A DNA stretch of 64,000 nt from Hanstruepera neustonica (GTDB taxonomy: Bacteria > Bacteroidota > Bacteroidia > Flavobacteriales > Flavobacteriaceae). Location: the NCBI RefSeq assembly GCF_002895005.1, contig NZ_POWF01000007.1:62001-126000 (forward strand). Reading direction: 5' to 3'. This document shows, one piece after another, positions 17,233 through 24,732 of the stretch (position 1 is its first letter; each line of letters starts with the position of its first letter). The position numbers and the translations under genes were made by a program. Below the pieces are notes generated by a model. It saw nothing but the letters and a program-made list of their open reading frames with translations, made no database searches and was not told where the DNA came from.

Positions 17233-17652
17233 TTAAATTGTTATGTTGATATTATTAAATGACTTTTCTTGTTGGACTTCAATAATTTTTATTTCATGTT
17301 GACCCATAGGAAACTCCCAGGTTACTATATCTCCCTTTGAGTAGCCAATAAGTGCTGTTCCCATAGGGGTGAGGATAGATATTTTATTGTTCTTAACATC
17401 CTTATCCATTGGTGCAACTATTTGAATTGTCTTCTCTATGCCATTATTAAAAATTATTGTCACTTTACTGTTGAATCTAATTACATCTAGTGGCATTTCG
17501 CCATTATCAACAATGTGGGCTGTTTTCAATTCATCCAATAATTTCTGATGAGATTTTAGAGTTTGAAAATCTTCAGCATAACCTGAAATGTTAAGTAGTC
17601 TTTTTAAATAGACGTACTCTTTTTTTTCCATTATTAAACTTCCATATTTCAT
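17233..17652 (-). CDS. GreA/GreB C-terminal-domain protein (Rnk-like)
   Basis: A 139-residue protein. The first about 45 residues are helical (EYVYLKRLLNISGYAEDFQ), shorter than a GreA coiled coil; the C-terminal part has the FKBP-like Gre domain with ILTPMGTALIGYSKGDIV, the diagnostic 'sp.g.ALlGk..GD.v' motif. Proteins of this build (Rnk type) bind RNA polymerase near the secondary channel without cleavage activity, because the acidic coiled-coil tip is missing. It sits directly after glutamate dehydrogenase (23 bases) in the same direction. Either Met-1 or Met-8 could be the start. Confidence 0.85.
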   Translation of the reverse strand: MKYGSLIMEKKEYVYLKRLLNISGYAEDFQTLKSHQKLLDELKTAHIVDNGEMPLDVIRFNSKVTIIFNNGIEKTIQIVAPMDKDVKNNKISILTPMGTALIGYSKGDIVTWEFPMGQHEIKIIEVQQEKSFNNINITI

Positions 17653-17675
17653 GTCTTCATGTTTTAAATTTTTAT

Positions 17676-18980
17676 TTATGGGAATATCCCTCTTTGTACA
17701 TAAGCTTTTTCAATACGTTCAATAGCAATACAATATGCAGCAGTTCTCATGTCTATGCTTTCACATTTTGCATACTCATAAACTTTCTCAAAAGACTCTT
17801 TAAGTTTTTTGTGTAGTTTTGCCATGACCTCATCTAATTGCCATAATTCGCCATTACGATTTTGAAGCCATTCAAAATAGCTACCTACAACACCACCTGA
17901 ATTGCACAAAATATCTGGTATAATAGTAATCCCTTTTTCTAATAGGATTTTTTCTCCTTCAACATTAGTAGGGCCATTTGCCCCTTCTGCAATGAGAGTA
18001 GCCTTTATTACAGGCGCGTTATCTTTTGTGATTTGATTACCAAGTGCCGCAGGAATGCATATGTCGCATTCTGTAGCAAAAAACTTTTCATTGTCAAGGT
18101 CGAATGCTTCTGGGTAACCAACGACACTATCTTTATTTGTTTTTGAATAGCTTAATAGATTTTCGACATTAATACCTTCTGCTTTTCGTATACTACCAAA
18201 AGCATCTTGAACTGCTACCATTTTTGCACCATCTTTTTCTAAAAAATGTGCAGCCCAATAGCCTACATTACCAAACCCTTGAACAATAAATCTTTTATCT
18301 ATTAAACTTTCGTTGTTTTTTTCTGCCCAAAATTTAATTGATAAATAAACTCCATATCCAGTTGCTCTATCGCGACCTTCCAACCCGCCGCTTCCTGCTG
18401 GTTTTCCAGTAACTACATGTTGGTTTGCTGTACGTTCAGCTGGTGGCCTTGTACTCATGTAGGTATCTGCCATCCACGCCATGGTTTGGCTGTTTGTATT
18501 GACATCTGGTGCAGGAATATCATGTTCTGGGCCAATATTGTCTGCCAAAGCAAAGGTGAAGCGTCTGGTAATACGCTCTAATTCTCCTTGAGAATATTTT
18601 GAAGGATCTAATTTTATACCTCCTTTTCCACCACCATAAGGCAATCCTGCCAATGAGGTTTTCCAGGTCATCCACATAGCCAATGCTCTTGCAGCATCTA
18701 TATCAACAGTTGGATGGTAACGTAAACCTCCTTTGTAAGGTCCTAATGCATTATTGTGCTGTACTCTATAGCCTGTAAAAATTTCCACTTCGCCATTATC
18801 CATCTTTACTGGGAAGTTTACAATAATCTCATTATTGGTAATGCTTAAGATTTTTTTAATGTTTGGATGTAGTTTGATATGGTTTGCAGCGCTTTCAAAC
18901 TGCTCCATAACATTATCCATCATACCCCTTACCGGTATTTTTTTAGATTTCTTATTTCTTTCTTTTGTTAATGTTTCCAT
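17676..18980 (-). CDS. Glutamate dehydrogenase (Glu/Leu/Phe/Val dehydrogenase family)
   Basis: A 434-residue protein with GPYKGGLRYHP, the substrate-lysine region MTWKTSLAGLPYGGGKGG (about 100-118), the catalytic Asp region DIPAPDVNT, and the Rossmann motif GFGNVG (about 233). It converts glutamate to 2-oxoglutarate and ammonia with NAD(P). The length and GGGKGG form are those of the hexameric catabolic-type enzyme. In this cluster it leads a minus-strand unit with the Gre-like, helical and stress proteins. A short basic N-terminal tail (about 20 residues) precedes the domain. Cofactor preference cannot be read. Confidence 0.95.
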   Translation of the reverse strand: METLTKERNKKSKKIPVRGMMDNVMEQFESAANHIKLHPNIKKILSITNNEIIVNFPVKMDNGEVEIFTGYRVQHNNALGPYKGGLRYHPTVDIDAARALAMWMTWKTSLAGLPYGGGKGGIKLDPSKYSQGELERITRRFTFALADNIGPEHDIPAPDVNTNSQTMAWMADTYMSTRPPAERTANQHVVTGKPAGSGGLEGRDRATGYGVYLSIKFWAEKNNESLIDKRFIVQGFGNVGYWAAHFLEKDGAKMVAVQDAFGSIRKAEGINVENLLSYSKTNKDSVVGYPEAFDLDNEKFFATECDICIPAALGNQITKDNAPVIKATLIAEGANGPTNVEGEKILLEKGITIIPDILCNSGGVVGSYFEWLQNRNGELWQLDEVMAKLHKKLKESFEKVYEYAKCESIDMRTAAYCIAIERIEKAYVQRGIFP

Positions 18981-19342
18981 TTCTAATATTTAATTAGCGA
19001 TTAAGCTATTTTTGTGAATCTTTTTTTATTTGAAAATTTAAAAGGACTGGTTCTTATCGTATCAAATCGTAACTTATTATCGGTTGTCCTTTTTAATAAT
19101 ATTGTACTTAAAAGACTTTTGAAATTCATGATATTTATATATTAATGTTGTTTTTATTAATTGTTGATTTTATTGACTTTTAAAATTTATTTAAAATACC
19201 TCTCGGAAATAGACCGCTCATGATATTTATCCATTATGTATTTATGCCTTGCATAATTACGATTGGGCTTTTTGTGAATTGCTTTCTGAACATTAATTGT
19301 TGTTATTATGGCATTAAAAATCATAACTTTTTGTATTATTAG
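18981..19342. other. Gap with two tiny frames upstream of glutamate dehydrogenase
   Basis: There is no recognised gene. Two minus-strand frames of 42 codons (19001-19129) and 45 codons (19187-19324) are possible small proteins; the second has a basic C-terminal half (KPNRNYARHKYIMDKYHERS). Neither has a strong start signal. An inverted repeat, TAAAAGGAC (19039-19047) and GTCCTTTTTA (19086-19095), could form a leader hairpin for the dehydrogenase gene. I did not see a sigma-54 motif here. Confidence 0.35.
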
Positions 19343-19507
19343 TTAAACAAACAATGGCTTGCGCTCTTGGAATGTCTCTACTTCTGTGATAACTTCATCG
19401 GGCAGCGACTGATCATATTCACTACAAGACCAAACCTTGTCTTTTTGCGCTGTTAAAACACAAGTGTTTACATGTGAACAACTTGGACAAATACTAAAGT
19501 GATTCAT
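19343..19507 (-). CDS. Small Cys-rich protein behind a sigma-54 promoter
   Basis: A 54-residue frame starting MNHFSICPSCSHVNTCVLTA and continuing KVWSCSEYDQS. Four Cys in a CPSC...C...C arrangement suggest a zinc-ribbon or metal-binding knuckle. It is acidic towards the C-terminus. A near-consensus sigma-54 promoter ends 38 bases before the ATG, which strongly supports expression. It lies between the glutamate dehydrogenase unit and the two-component system, in the same orientation. The exact family is unknown to me. Confidence 0.7.
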   Translation of the reverse strand: MNHFSICPSCSHVNTCVLTAQKDKVWSCSEYDQSLPDEVITEVETFQERKPLFV

Positions 19508-19544
19508 ATTGAAAAAAATTATTATTAATTACATATACCCATTG

Positions 19545-19559
19545 GCAATGCGTGTGCCA
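19545..19559 (-). promoter_or_regulatory. Sigma-54 (RpoN) promoter
   Basis: The minus strand reads TGGCAC-ACGCA-TTGC, matching the -24/-12 consensus TGGCAC-N5-TTGC exactly in the conserved positions and spacing. The predicted start site is near 19534, leaving a leader of about 27 bases before the Cys-rich small gene. A sigma-54 activator gene lies 150 bases upstream. Confidence 0.8.
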
Positions 19560-19588
19560 AAACAAGAACCTTAAATAAACAAACCCTG

Positions 19589-19614
19589 AAAAACCCTTTA
19601 TTTAAAAGGGTTTT
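19589..19614 (-). terminator. Terminator of the two-component operon
   Basis: Stem AAAACCCTT with AAGGGTTTT around an AT-rich loop, giving a T run on the minus strand about 80 bases after the response-regulator stop. A second small stem, TTACCC-AGTT-GGGTAA (19661-19676), lies between them. It separates the two-component operon from the sigma-54 promoter. Confidence 0.7.
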
Positions 19615-19695
19615 GAGCATATTTGGTTGTAATTTTAAAATTGGAGAAACTGGGGTATAATTACCCAGTTGGGTAAAAAAGTATCAAACCTAATC

Positions 19696-21036
19696 TTATT
19701 GGTCTGCAAGTTTTTGCCGAATGGTCTTTCGGTCTATTTGAAGAATTTCTGCTGCTTTTGATTTATTGTTATCAGTAGCTTTCAGTACTTTTTGAATGTA
19801 TTTTTTTTCCATTACTCGTAGTGGAACGAGTTCATCGGAAGGTAAGTTTAAGTTATACTTTAAGTGTTCGGGTAAATGCTGGACTTCAATAACTTTATCG
19901 CACATAATAACTGCACGCTGAATAATATTTTCAAGTTCTCTAACATTACCAGGCCAATCGTAACGTTCTAAAATTTCCAGAGCTTCCGGAGTGATTTTTA
20001 CAAATCTATCTTTATACTCTACTCCATATTTAAATAGGAATTTGTCCACTAATAATTGGATGTCCTCTTTGCGTTCACGTAGTGGAGCAATTTCGATTTC
20101 AACGACAGTTAAACGGTAAAACAAATCTTCCCTGAAGTTTTGTTTTTTTATCATCTCCTTTAAATCGCTGTTTGTAGCTGCAATGATACGCACGTCTATT
20201 TTTTCTGCTTTTGTGGAACCAACTCGCACTACTTCTTTTTCCTGCAGGACACGAAGCAATCTTGATTGAACAGGCAATGATGCATTACCTATCTCATCCA
20301 AAAAAATAGTGCCACCATCAGCTGCTTGGAAAAACCCTTCTCTATTGGTTTCGGCTCCTGTAAAAGCACCCTTTAAATAGCCGAACAGTTCCGCTTCCAA
20401 CAAATTTTCTGGAATAGCACCACAATTAACTGCGACAAATGGGGCTCTTGAGAATTTGCCCTGATAGTGAATAGCTCGGGCTACCAATTCTTTACCTGTA
20501 CCACTTTCGCCTTTGATAAAAATAGTTGCCTTATTATCTTTTATACGCTCAATAACTTGGATTACGTCATTTATTTTTTCTGAATTCCCGATGATATCTC
20601 CGTAGGCTTTGGTATTTGCTTCCTTGGGTCTATCTTCTTTCGTTGGTGTTTTTTGTGAAGTGACCATAGATTTATCAATTGCAGCCTTTAACTCATCCTT
20701 TGTAAATGGTTTGGTTAAATACTCTACCACTCCGGATTTAATAGCTGCCAAGGAATCTTGAATGGACGGATAGCCTGTGACGACGAGTTTTGGTAATTTT
20801 GGATAATGTTCAGACACAAATTTTATGAGTTCGAAACCATCCACTTCGGGCATTTTTAAATCTGTAATCAATAAATCGATTTGTGTATCCCTTAAAATGG
20901 AGACTGCTTCTTTAACCGATATGGCTTTAAAAACGTGATAATGCCAAGATTGCAAGTGACGGTGCAAGAGTTCTAGAATGTTAACATCGTCATCAACAAT
21001 TAAGATATTTTCTTTGCGTAGTTGCATAGCTAGCAT
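19696..21036 (-). CDS. NtrC-type sigma-54-dependent response regulator
   Basis: A 446-residue protein in three parts: a receiver (about 5-125) with DDD near the start and the phospho-acceptor in LLITDLKMPEVDG (about 57); an AAA+ sigma-54 activator domain with Walker A GESGTGKE (about 179), the sigma-54 contact loop GAFTGA (about 223) and Walker B-like GGTIFLDEIG; and a FIS-type HTH (420-446, KSKAAEILQIDRKTIRQKL). It activates sigma-54 promoters when phosphorylated. Its ATG overlaps the kinase stop (TAATG), so the pair is translationally coupled. A likely target is the sigma-54 promoter just downstream. Confidence 0.95.
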   Translation of the reverse strand: MLAMQLRKENILIVDDDVNILELLHRHLQSWHYHVFKAISVKEAVSILRDTQIDLLITDLKMPEVDGFELIKFVSEHYPKLPKLVVTGYPSIQDSLAAIKSGVVEYLTKPFTKDELKAAIDKSMVTSQKTPTKEDRPKEANTKAYGDIIGNSEKINDVIQVIERIKDNKATIFIKGESGTGKELVARAIHYQGKFSRAPFVAVNCGAIPENLLEAELFGYLKGAFTGAETNREGFFQAADGGTIFLDEIGNASLPVQSRLLRVLQEKEVVRVGSTKAEKIDVRIIAATNSDLKEMIKKQNFREDLFYRLTVVEIEIAPLRERKEDIQLLVDKFLFKYGVEYKDRFVKITPEALEILERYDWPGNVRELENIIQRAVIMCDKVIEVQHLPEHLKYNLNLPSDELVPLRVMEKKYIQKVLKATDNNKSKAAEILQIDRKTIRQKLADQ

Positions 21037-22139
21037 TAGTTTTTTGGAAGTGTCACTGTAAAGATAGCACCTTTTTTTATGTTATTTTCTGCCGTTATAT
21101 GTCCTTTGTGTGAAGCCACAATACCATGTACGACACTTAACCCCAGCCCTGATCCTTCTCCCATTGGTTTAGTGGTGTAAAATGGTTGAAACACTTTGTC
21201 TACATCCATTTCCCCAAACCCTATGCCTTGATCCGAGATTTTAAGAATAATGTGTTTCTCATTCTGTTTGGCCTCTATGGTAACCAAGCCATTTTTTGGA
21301 GAAAAATAAATAGCATTCATCAGTAGATTGAACATAATTTGTGTTATTTGCACAGTATCTGCACGCAGCATCAAATTTTCATCTTCAATTTTAACAATAT
21401 ATTTTACTTTACTTTTGCGAAATGTTGGTTCCAGTAATTTTATTGATTCCTTAATAATACTTACTAGATTAATATGCTTCATTTCCTGTGGCATTGTGCA
21501 AGTAAAGAACATCAGTTTTTTAACAACCTCTCTTGAAAATATGGCATTTGTAATGATTTTATCGAGGTCATTTAGAGCTTGTTCATCTTTTTCCAATCTT
21601 GATTGTAAAAGCTCTGCAAAACCTAGAATATTGGCCAGAGGCGTGTTGAGTTCGTGAGCAATTCCAGCCGTGAGTTCACCCAAAATGGCAAGACGGTCGG
21701 TACGTTCCATTTGACGCTTCATTGACAACTCACTATTTTTGATGTCGATACGCTCCAAAAGATTGCCAATTTTTAAGGCGACATTGTCTAGCAATAATGT
21801 TTCTTCTTCTAGAAATTTGTCTGCTTTTAAAGCTGAAGCGTTAAAGGATGCGATGATACGCCCTTTGGTATCATTAAAAATTAAAATGGAACTGACGATT
21901 GTTGGATTGGTTTTATTTAATGGTTCGGTGTTTATATTTATAGATGGTGTTTCTATGGAAATCTCTGTCTTTTCGGGATATTGAAATGCTTTTTTTAAAC
22001 TGTAAGCAATTGCCTTTAAGGTTTGTTCCAGCTGGTCAAAATCGGCATTTACAATAATAGATGTCACTTCATAGAGGCAGGTTAATTCTTTGATACGCTC
22101 TTTTAATTGTTGTTCTGAAGTACTCATGTGACGAAACAT
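21036..22139 (-). CDS. Soluble sensor histidine kinase, partner of the sigma-54 regulator
   Basis: A 367-residue protein without membrane helices. Residues 10-140 look like a GAF-type sensor (LYEVTSIIV...LEEETLLLDNVALKIGNLLERI). The HisKA H-box is AGIAHELNTPLANILGFAEL (about 155-175, His phospho-acceptor), followed by a HATPase domain with N-box NLLMNAIYFSP, DQGIGFGEMD and GSGLGLSVVHGI. It is cytoplasmic and so probably senses an internal signal. It overlaps the regulator gene by one base. Met-5 is an alternative start. Confidence 0.93.
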   Translation of the reverse strand: MFRHMSTSEQQLKERIKELTCLYEVTSIIVNADFDQLEQTLKAIAYSLKKAFQYPEKTEISIETPSININTEPLNKTNPTIVSSILIFNDTKGRIIASFNASALKADKFLEEETLLLDNVALKIGNLLERIDIKNSELSMKRQMERTDRLAILGELTAGIAHELNTPLANILGFAELLQSRLEKDEQALNDLDKIITNAIFSREVVKKLMFFTCTMPQEMKHINLVSIIKESIKLLEPTFRKSKVKYIVKIEDENLMLRADTVQITQIMFNLLMNAIYFSPKNGLVTIEAKQNEKHIILKISDQGIGFGEMDVDKVFQPFYTTKPMGEGSGLGLSVVHGIVASHKGHITAENNIKKGAIFTVTLPKN

Positions 22140-22187
22140 TTTTATTTCACTTTAAAATAAACTTAATTTTAACATCTACCCAATATT

Positions 22188-22370
22188 TTACAAAAACCAC
22201 AATTTATTTTTTGCTTCCTCTTTAATATCATTTTTGAAACGAGGTACTAATTGTGCTACCATTTCTGGGTATCTAATGGTTATTGGTACGTTTTGAGGTT
22301 TTAAAGATTTCCAATACAGTCTGCTAAACTGGAATACTTGGGTAAGCAATTCTGTTATAATATTATCATC
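22188..22370 (-). pseudogene. Possible PIWI/Argonaute C-terminal remnant
   Basis: Sixty sense codons and a TAA run in the same frame as, and directly after, the TAG stop of the integrase stub. The peptide includes VFQFSRLYWKSLK, VPITIRYPEMVAQLVPRF and ends KNKLWFL. A 'P.tI.Yp...A' strand-helix followed by a hydrophobic C-terminal residue is the layout of the end of prokaryotic Argonaute PIWI domains. There is no ATG to open it. I infer a gene remnant left by a deletion that joined it to the integrase. The assignment is from memory of the family and needs a search. Confidence 0.45.
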
Positions 22371-22640
22371 CTAAAAAGCATCTTCATTTGGGCTACTCAT
22401 ACTTACTTTTATTGGAAATGGAAAGCCATAAATACCATTTTGTATTTCTATTTGGCGTTGTGCGCAAATGGTTTCTGCTAATTGCTTGGTTTTCTTGTTA
22501 ACCTCTCTTTCTGTTTTTGTTTTAGGATTAGGCGTAAGATATAACCGTAAATACTCGGTTTTGCGTTTTCCTTTATGATAGTAATCTAAATACAGACTTA
22601 TTTTATCATTTTTTTTGCGTTGTCTTAATGTTACTTTCAT
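22371..22640 (-). pseudogene. Truncated tyrosine integrase (N-terminal arm-binding domain only)
   Basis: An 89-residue frame starting MKVTLRQRKKNDKISLYLDYY and continuing KRKTEYLRLYLTPNPKTKTEREVNKKTKQLAE, the arm-type DNA-binding domain of Bacteroidota site-specific integrases. Intact relatives are about 400 residues, with a catalytic R...HxxR...Y domain that is entirely missing here. The frame stops at TAG and is followed in frame by the PIWI-like fragment. It lies 6 bases after the HTH/zinc-finger gene, the usual order in Bacteroidota integrative elements. It is a relic, unlikely to recombine DNA. Confidence 0.85.
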
Positions 22641-22646
22641 AGGATG

Positions 22647-23012
22647 CTAATTAAAAAGGTTTTCTATTTGCCATCTGGCCACAATACGCTTTCTTCCAAA
22701 AGGGACCGCTTTTAAACGTCCTTGTTGAATCATTCTTTGAATGGTCCATCTACTTACACCAATCAATTGTGAAGCTTCAGTAACACTTAAAAAATCCTTA
22801 TTGTTTACTGCGTTGGTATTGGAAACTTGAACAGCTACTCTTTGCTGCTGAATATCTTCAGAAAGGGTAGCTTGAATCTTTTCTTTACGCTTACGTGCCT
22901 TATAAGCTTTTTTAGCGCAAGTATCACCACAGTATTTAGTTACTGTTGTACGTGCTGTAAAAGCATTACCGCAATGTTTACAGGTTTTTGGGATGTATAA
23001 ATTACTGCTCAT
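22647..23012 (-). CDS. Zinc-finger plus HTH (excisionase-like) protein of an integrative element
   Basis: A 121-residue protein from the ATG at 23012; the longer frame to 23066 adds an unlikely 18 residues. The N-terminus has CKHCGNAFTARTTVTKYCGDTC, a four-Cys zinc finger, then a basic linker (AYKARKRKEK), then a MerR/excisionase-type HTH (SVTEASQLIGVSRWTIQRMIQQGRLKAVPFGRKR). Such genes sit immediately upstream of the integrase in many Bacteroidota elements and probably regulate or direct excision. Intact, although its integrase is broken. It sits 217 bases from the mnmE stop. Confidence 0.85.
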   Translation of the reverse strand: MSSNLYIPKTCKHCGNAFTARTTVTKYCGDTCAKKAYKARKRKEKIQATLSEDIQQQRVAVQVSNTNAVNNKDFLSVTEASQLIGVSRWTIQRMIQQGRLKAVPFGRKRIVARWQIENLFN

Positions 23013-23229
23013 AAATGGTGCTTTATGTAGCGTTATGGTGCAACGTGGGGCAATATGGTGCATCATTTCGCCAATCTTTTAGCCAACAGATTTTGGCAAC
23101 AAATCCGTATTTAAGGCAACAGATATACAACAAATTTAGTTAAAAAAGAGCAAAAAAGCAACAAAAAAGAGAAGATAAAAATACGTAAAGTCAATAAAAT
23201 CAACACATTAACAATAAAAAGAAAGTAAG

Positions 23230-24621
23230 TTACTTCCCGATACAAAAATTGGCAAAAATATTACCCAATAGGTCATCATTAGTAATCTCACCGGTAATTT
23301 CACCAAAATGGTATAAAGCCTGGCGAATATCAATGGCCATCAAATCACCAGACAATCCCGACTCCAGACCATGCTTCACTTTTTGTATTTCTTCAAAGGC
23401 TTTAAGAAGTGCATCATAATGCCGTGTGTTGGTTACAATGGTTTCATTATTTCGAAGCGCTCCTGTGTTAATTAAATTTAGAAGGGAGTTAGTTAATTGC
23501 TCCACACCAAACCCTGTTTTTGCTGATAGTAATTGCACACCATCAATCTGGTTTTGCAGTTCTGCCAACTGAACATCATCCAGTTTATCTATCTTATTAG
23601 CAATGATGAGTAGCGGTTTTTGAGGATACTTATTTTTTATTTTTTCAATCTCCAATTTGATAGCCTTTAAATTGGAAATACCCTTAAAACTATCAAACAA
23701 ATAAATGGTGACTTGCGATTGCTCTATTTTTTCAAAGGTTTTTTTGATACCAATACTTTCCACAACATCTTGTGTTTCTCGAATACCCGCCGTGTCTATA
23801 AATCGAAATCCGATACCACCTATGGAAATCTCATCCTCTATAGTATCTCTTGTCGTTCCAGCAATTTCCGAAACAATAGCCCGTTCTTCGTTTAACAAGG
23901 CATTCAAAAGAGTTGATTTACCAACATTGGGTTCTCCGACAATAGCAACTGGAATGCCATTTTTTATCACATTACCAACTGCAAAGGAATCTATCAACCG
24001 TTTAAGTACAAAAGTAATTCGGTCAATTAAGACTTTGAATTGGGTTCTGTCTGCAAACTCCACATCTTCTTCTGCAAAATCCAATTCCAATTCAATCAAG
24101 GAGGCAAAATTCAAGAGTTCCTCACGAAGTTTGGCAATTTCAGAAGAAAAACCACCGCGCATTTGTTGCATAGCTATTTGATGAGAGGCTTCATTATCGC
24201 TGGCAATAAGATCGGCTACCGCTTCAGCCTGGCTTAAATCCAGCTTTCCATTTAAGAAAGCCCGTAAGGTAAACTCACCGGCATCAGCCATACGACAACC
24301 TTTTCGCAAGAACAATTGAATAATTTCCTGCTGGATGTACGGCGAACCATGACAACTGATTTCAACCACATCTTCACCTGTATATGAGTGTGGGTTTTTA
24401 AAAATGGATACCAAAACCTCATCTATGGTTTTCTGCCGATCCACAATATGTCCCAGATGAATGGTATGTGTTTTTTGTTGCGACAATTGCTTCTTACTGG
24501 TAACCGATTGAAAACAATCTGAAACCATACTGATGGCCTTATTTCCAGACAATCTAATAATAGCTATAGCTCCTGCCCCAGAAGGAGTCGCCAAAGCAAC
24601 TATGGTATCATTTTGTATCAT
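23230..24621 (-). CDS. mnmE: tRNA modification GTPase MnmE (TrmE)
   Basis: The start at 24621 (MIQNDTIVALATPSGAGAIAI) is the family N-terminus; the longer frame to 24648 adds nine residues of leader. Domains: an N-terminal formyl-THF-binding domain (1-120), a helical domain, a G domain inserted at about 220-375 with GEPNVGKSTL, DTAGI and NKID, and the invariant C-terminal CIGK whose Cys takes part in the reaction. With MnmG it modifies U34 of tRNAs. Its 3' end is a known integration target for some genomic islands, and here it faces an integrase relic. A TAnnTTTG match lies 5 bases before the start. Confidence 0.97.
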   Translation of the reverse strand: MIQNDTIVALATPSGAGAIAIIRLSGNKAISMVSDCFQSVTSKKQLSQQKTHTIHLGHIVDRQKTIDEVLVSIFKNPHSYTGEDVVEISCHGSPYIQQEIIQLFLRKGCRMADAGEFTLRAFLNGKLDLSQAEAVADLIASDNEASHQIAMQQMRGGFSSEIAKLREELLNFASLIELELDFAEEDVEFADRTQFKVLIDRITFVLKRLIDSFAVGNVIKNGIPVAIVGEPNVGKSTLLNALLNEERAIVSEIAGTTRDTIEDEISIGGIGFRFIDTAGIRETQDVVESIGIKKTFEKIEQSQVTIYLFDSFKGISNLKAIKLEIEKIKNKYPQKPLLIIANKIDKLDDVQLAELQNQIDGVQLLSAKTGFGVEQLTNSLLNLINTGALRNNETIVTNTRHYDALLKAFEEIQKVKHGLESGLSGDLMAIDIRQALYHFGEITGEITNDDLLGNIFANFCIGK

Positions 24622-24625
24622 GGCA

Positions 24626-24633
24626 CAAAAATA
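24626..24633 (-). promoter_or_regulatory. Possible -7 element of mnmE
   Basis: The minus strand reads TATTTTTG, 4 bases from the mnmE ATG, which would give a leaderless or near-leaderless transcript. Pattern match only. Confidence 0.3.
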
Positions 24634-24704
24634 GTAAATAGTAGGCACATAAATTCATGCCAGATATTAGGTTAATCTTAACATCGCATTTTGGCTTTAA
24701 CTCT

Positions 24705-24712
24705 TATATTTG
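24705..24712 (+). promoter_or_regulatory. Putative -7 element for the TlpA-like gene
   Basis: TATATTTG matches TAnnTTTG 20 bases before the ATG at 24733, inside the longer frame that starts at 24691. This supports the shorter start. Confidence 0.5.
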
Positions 24713-24732
24713 CACAACTAAAAAAGCATATC

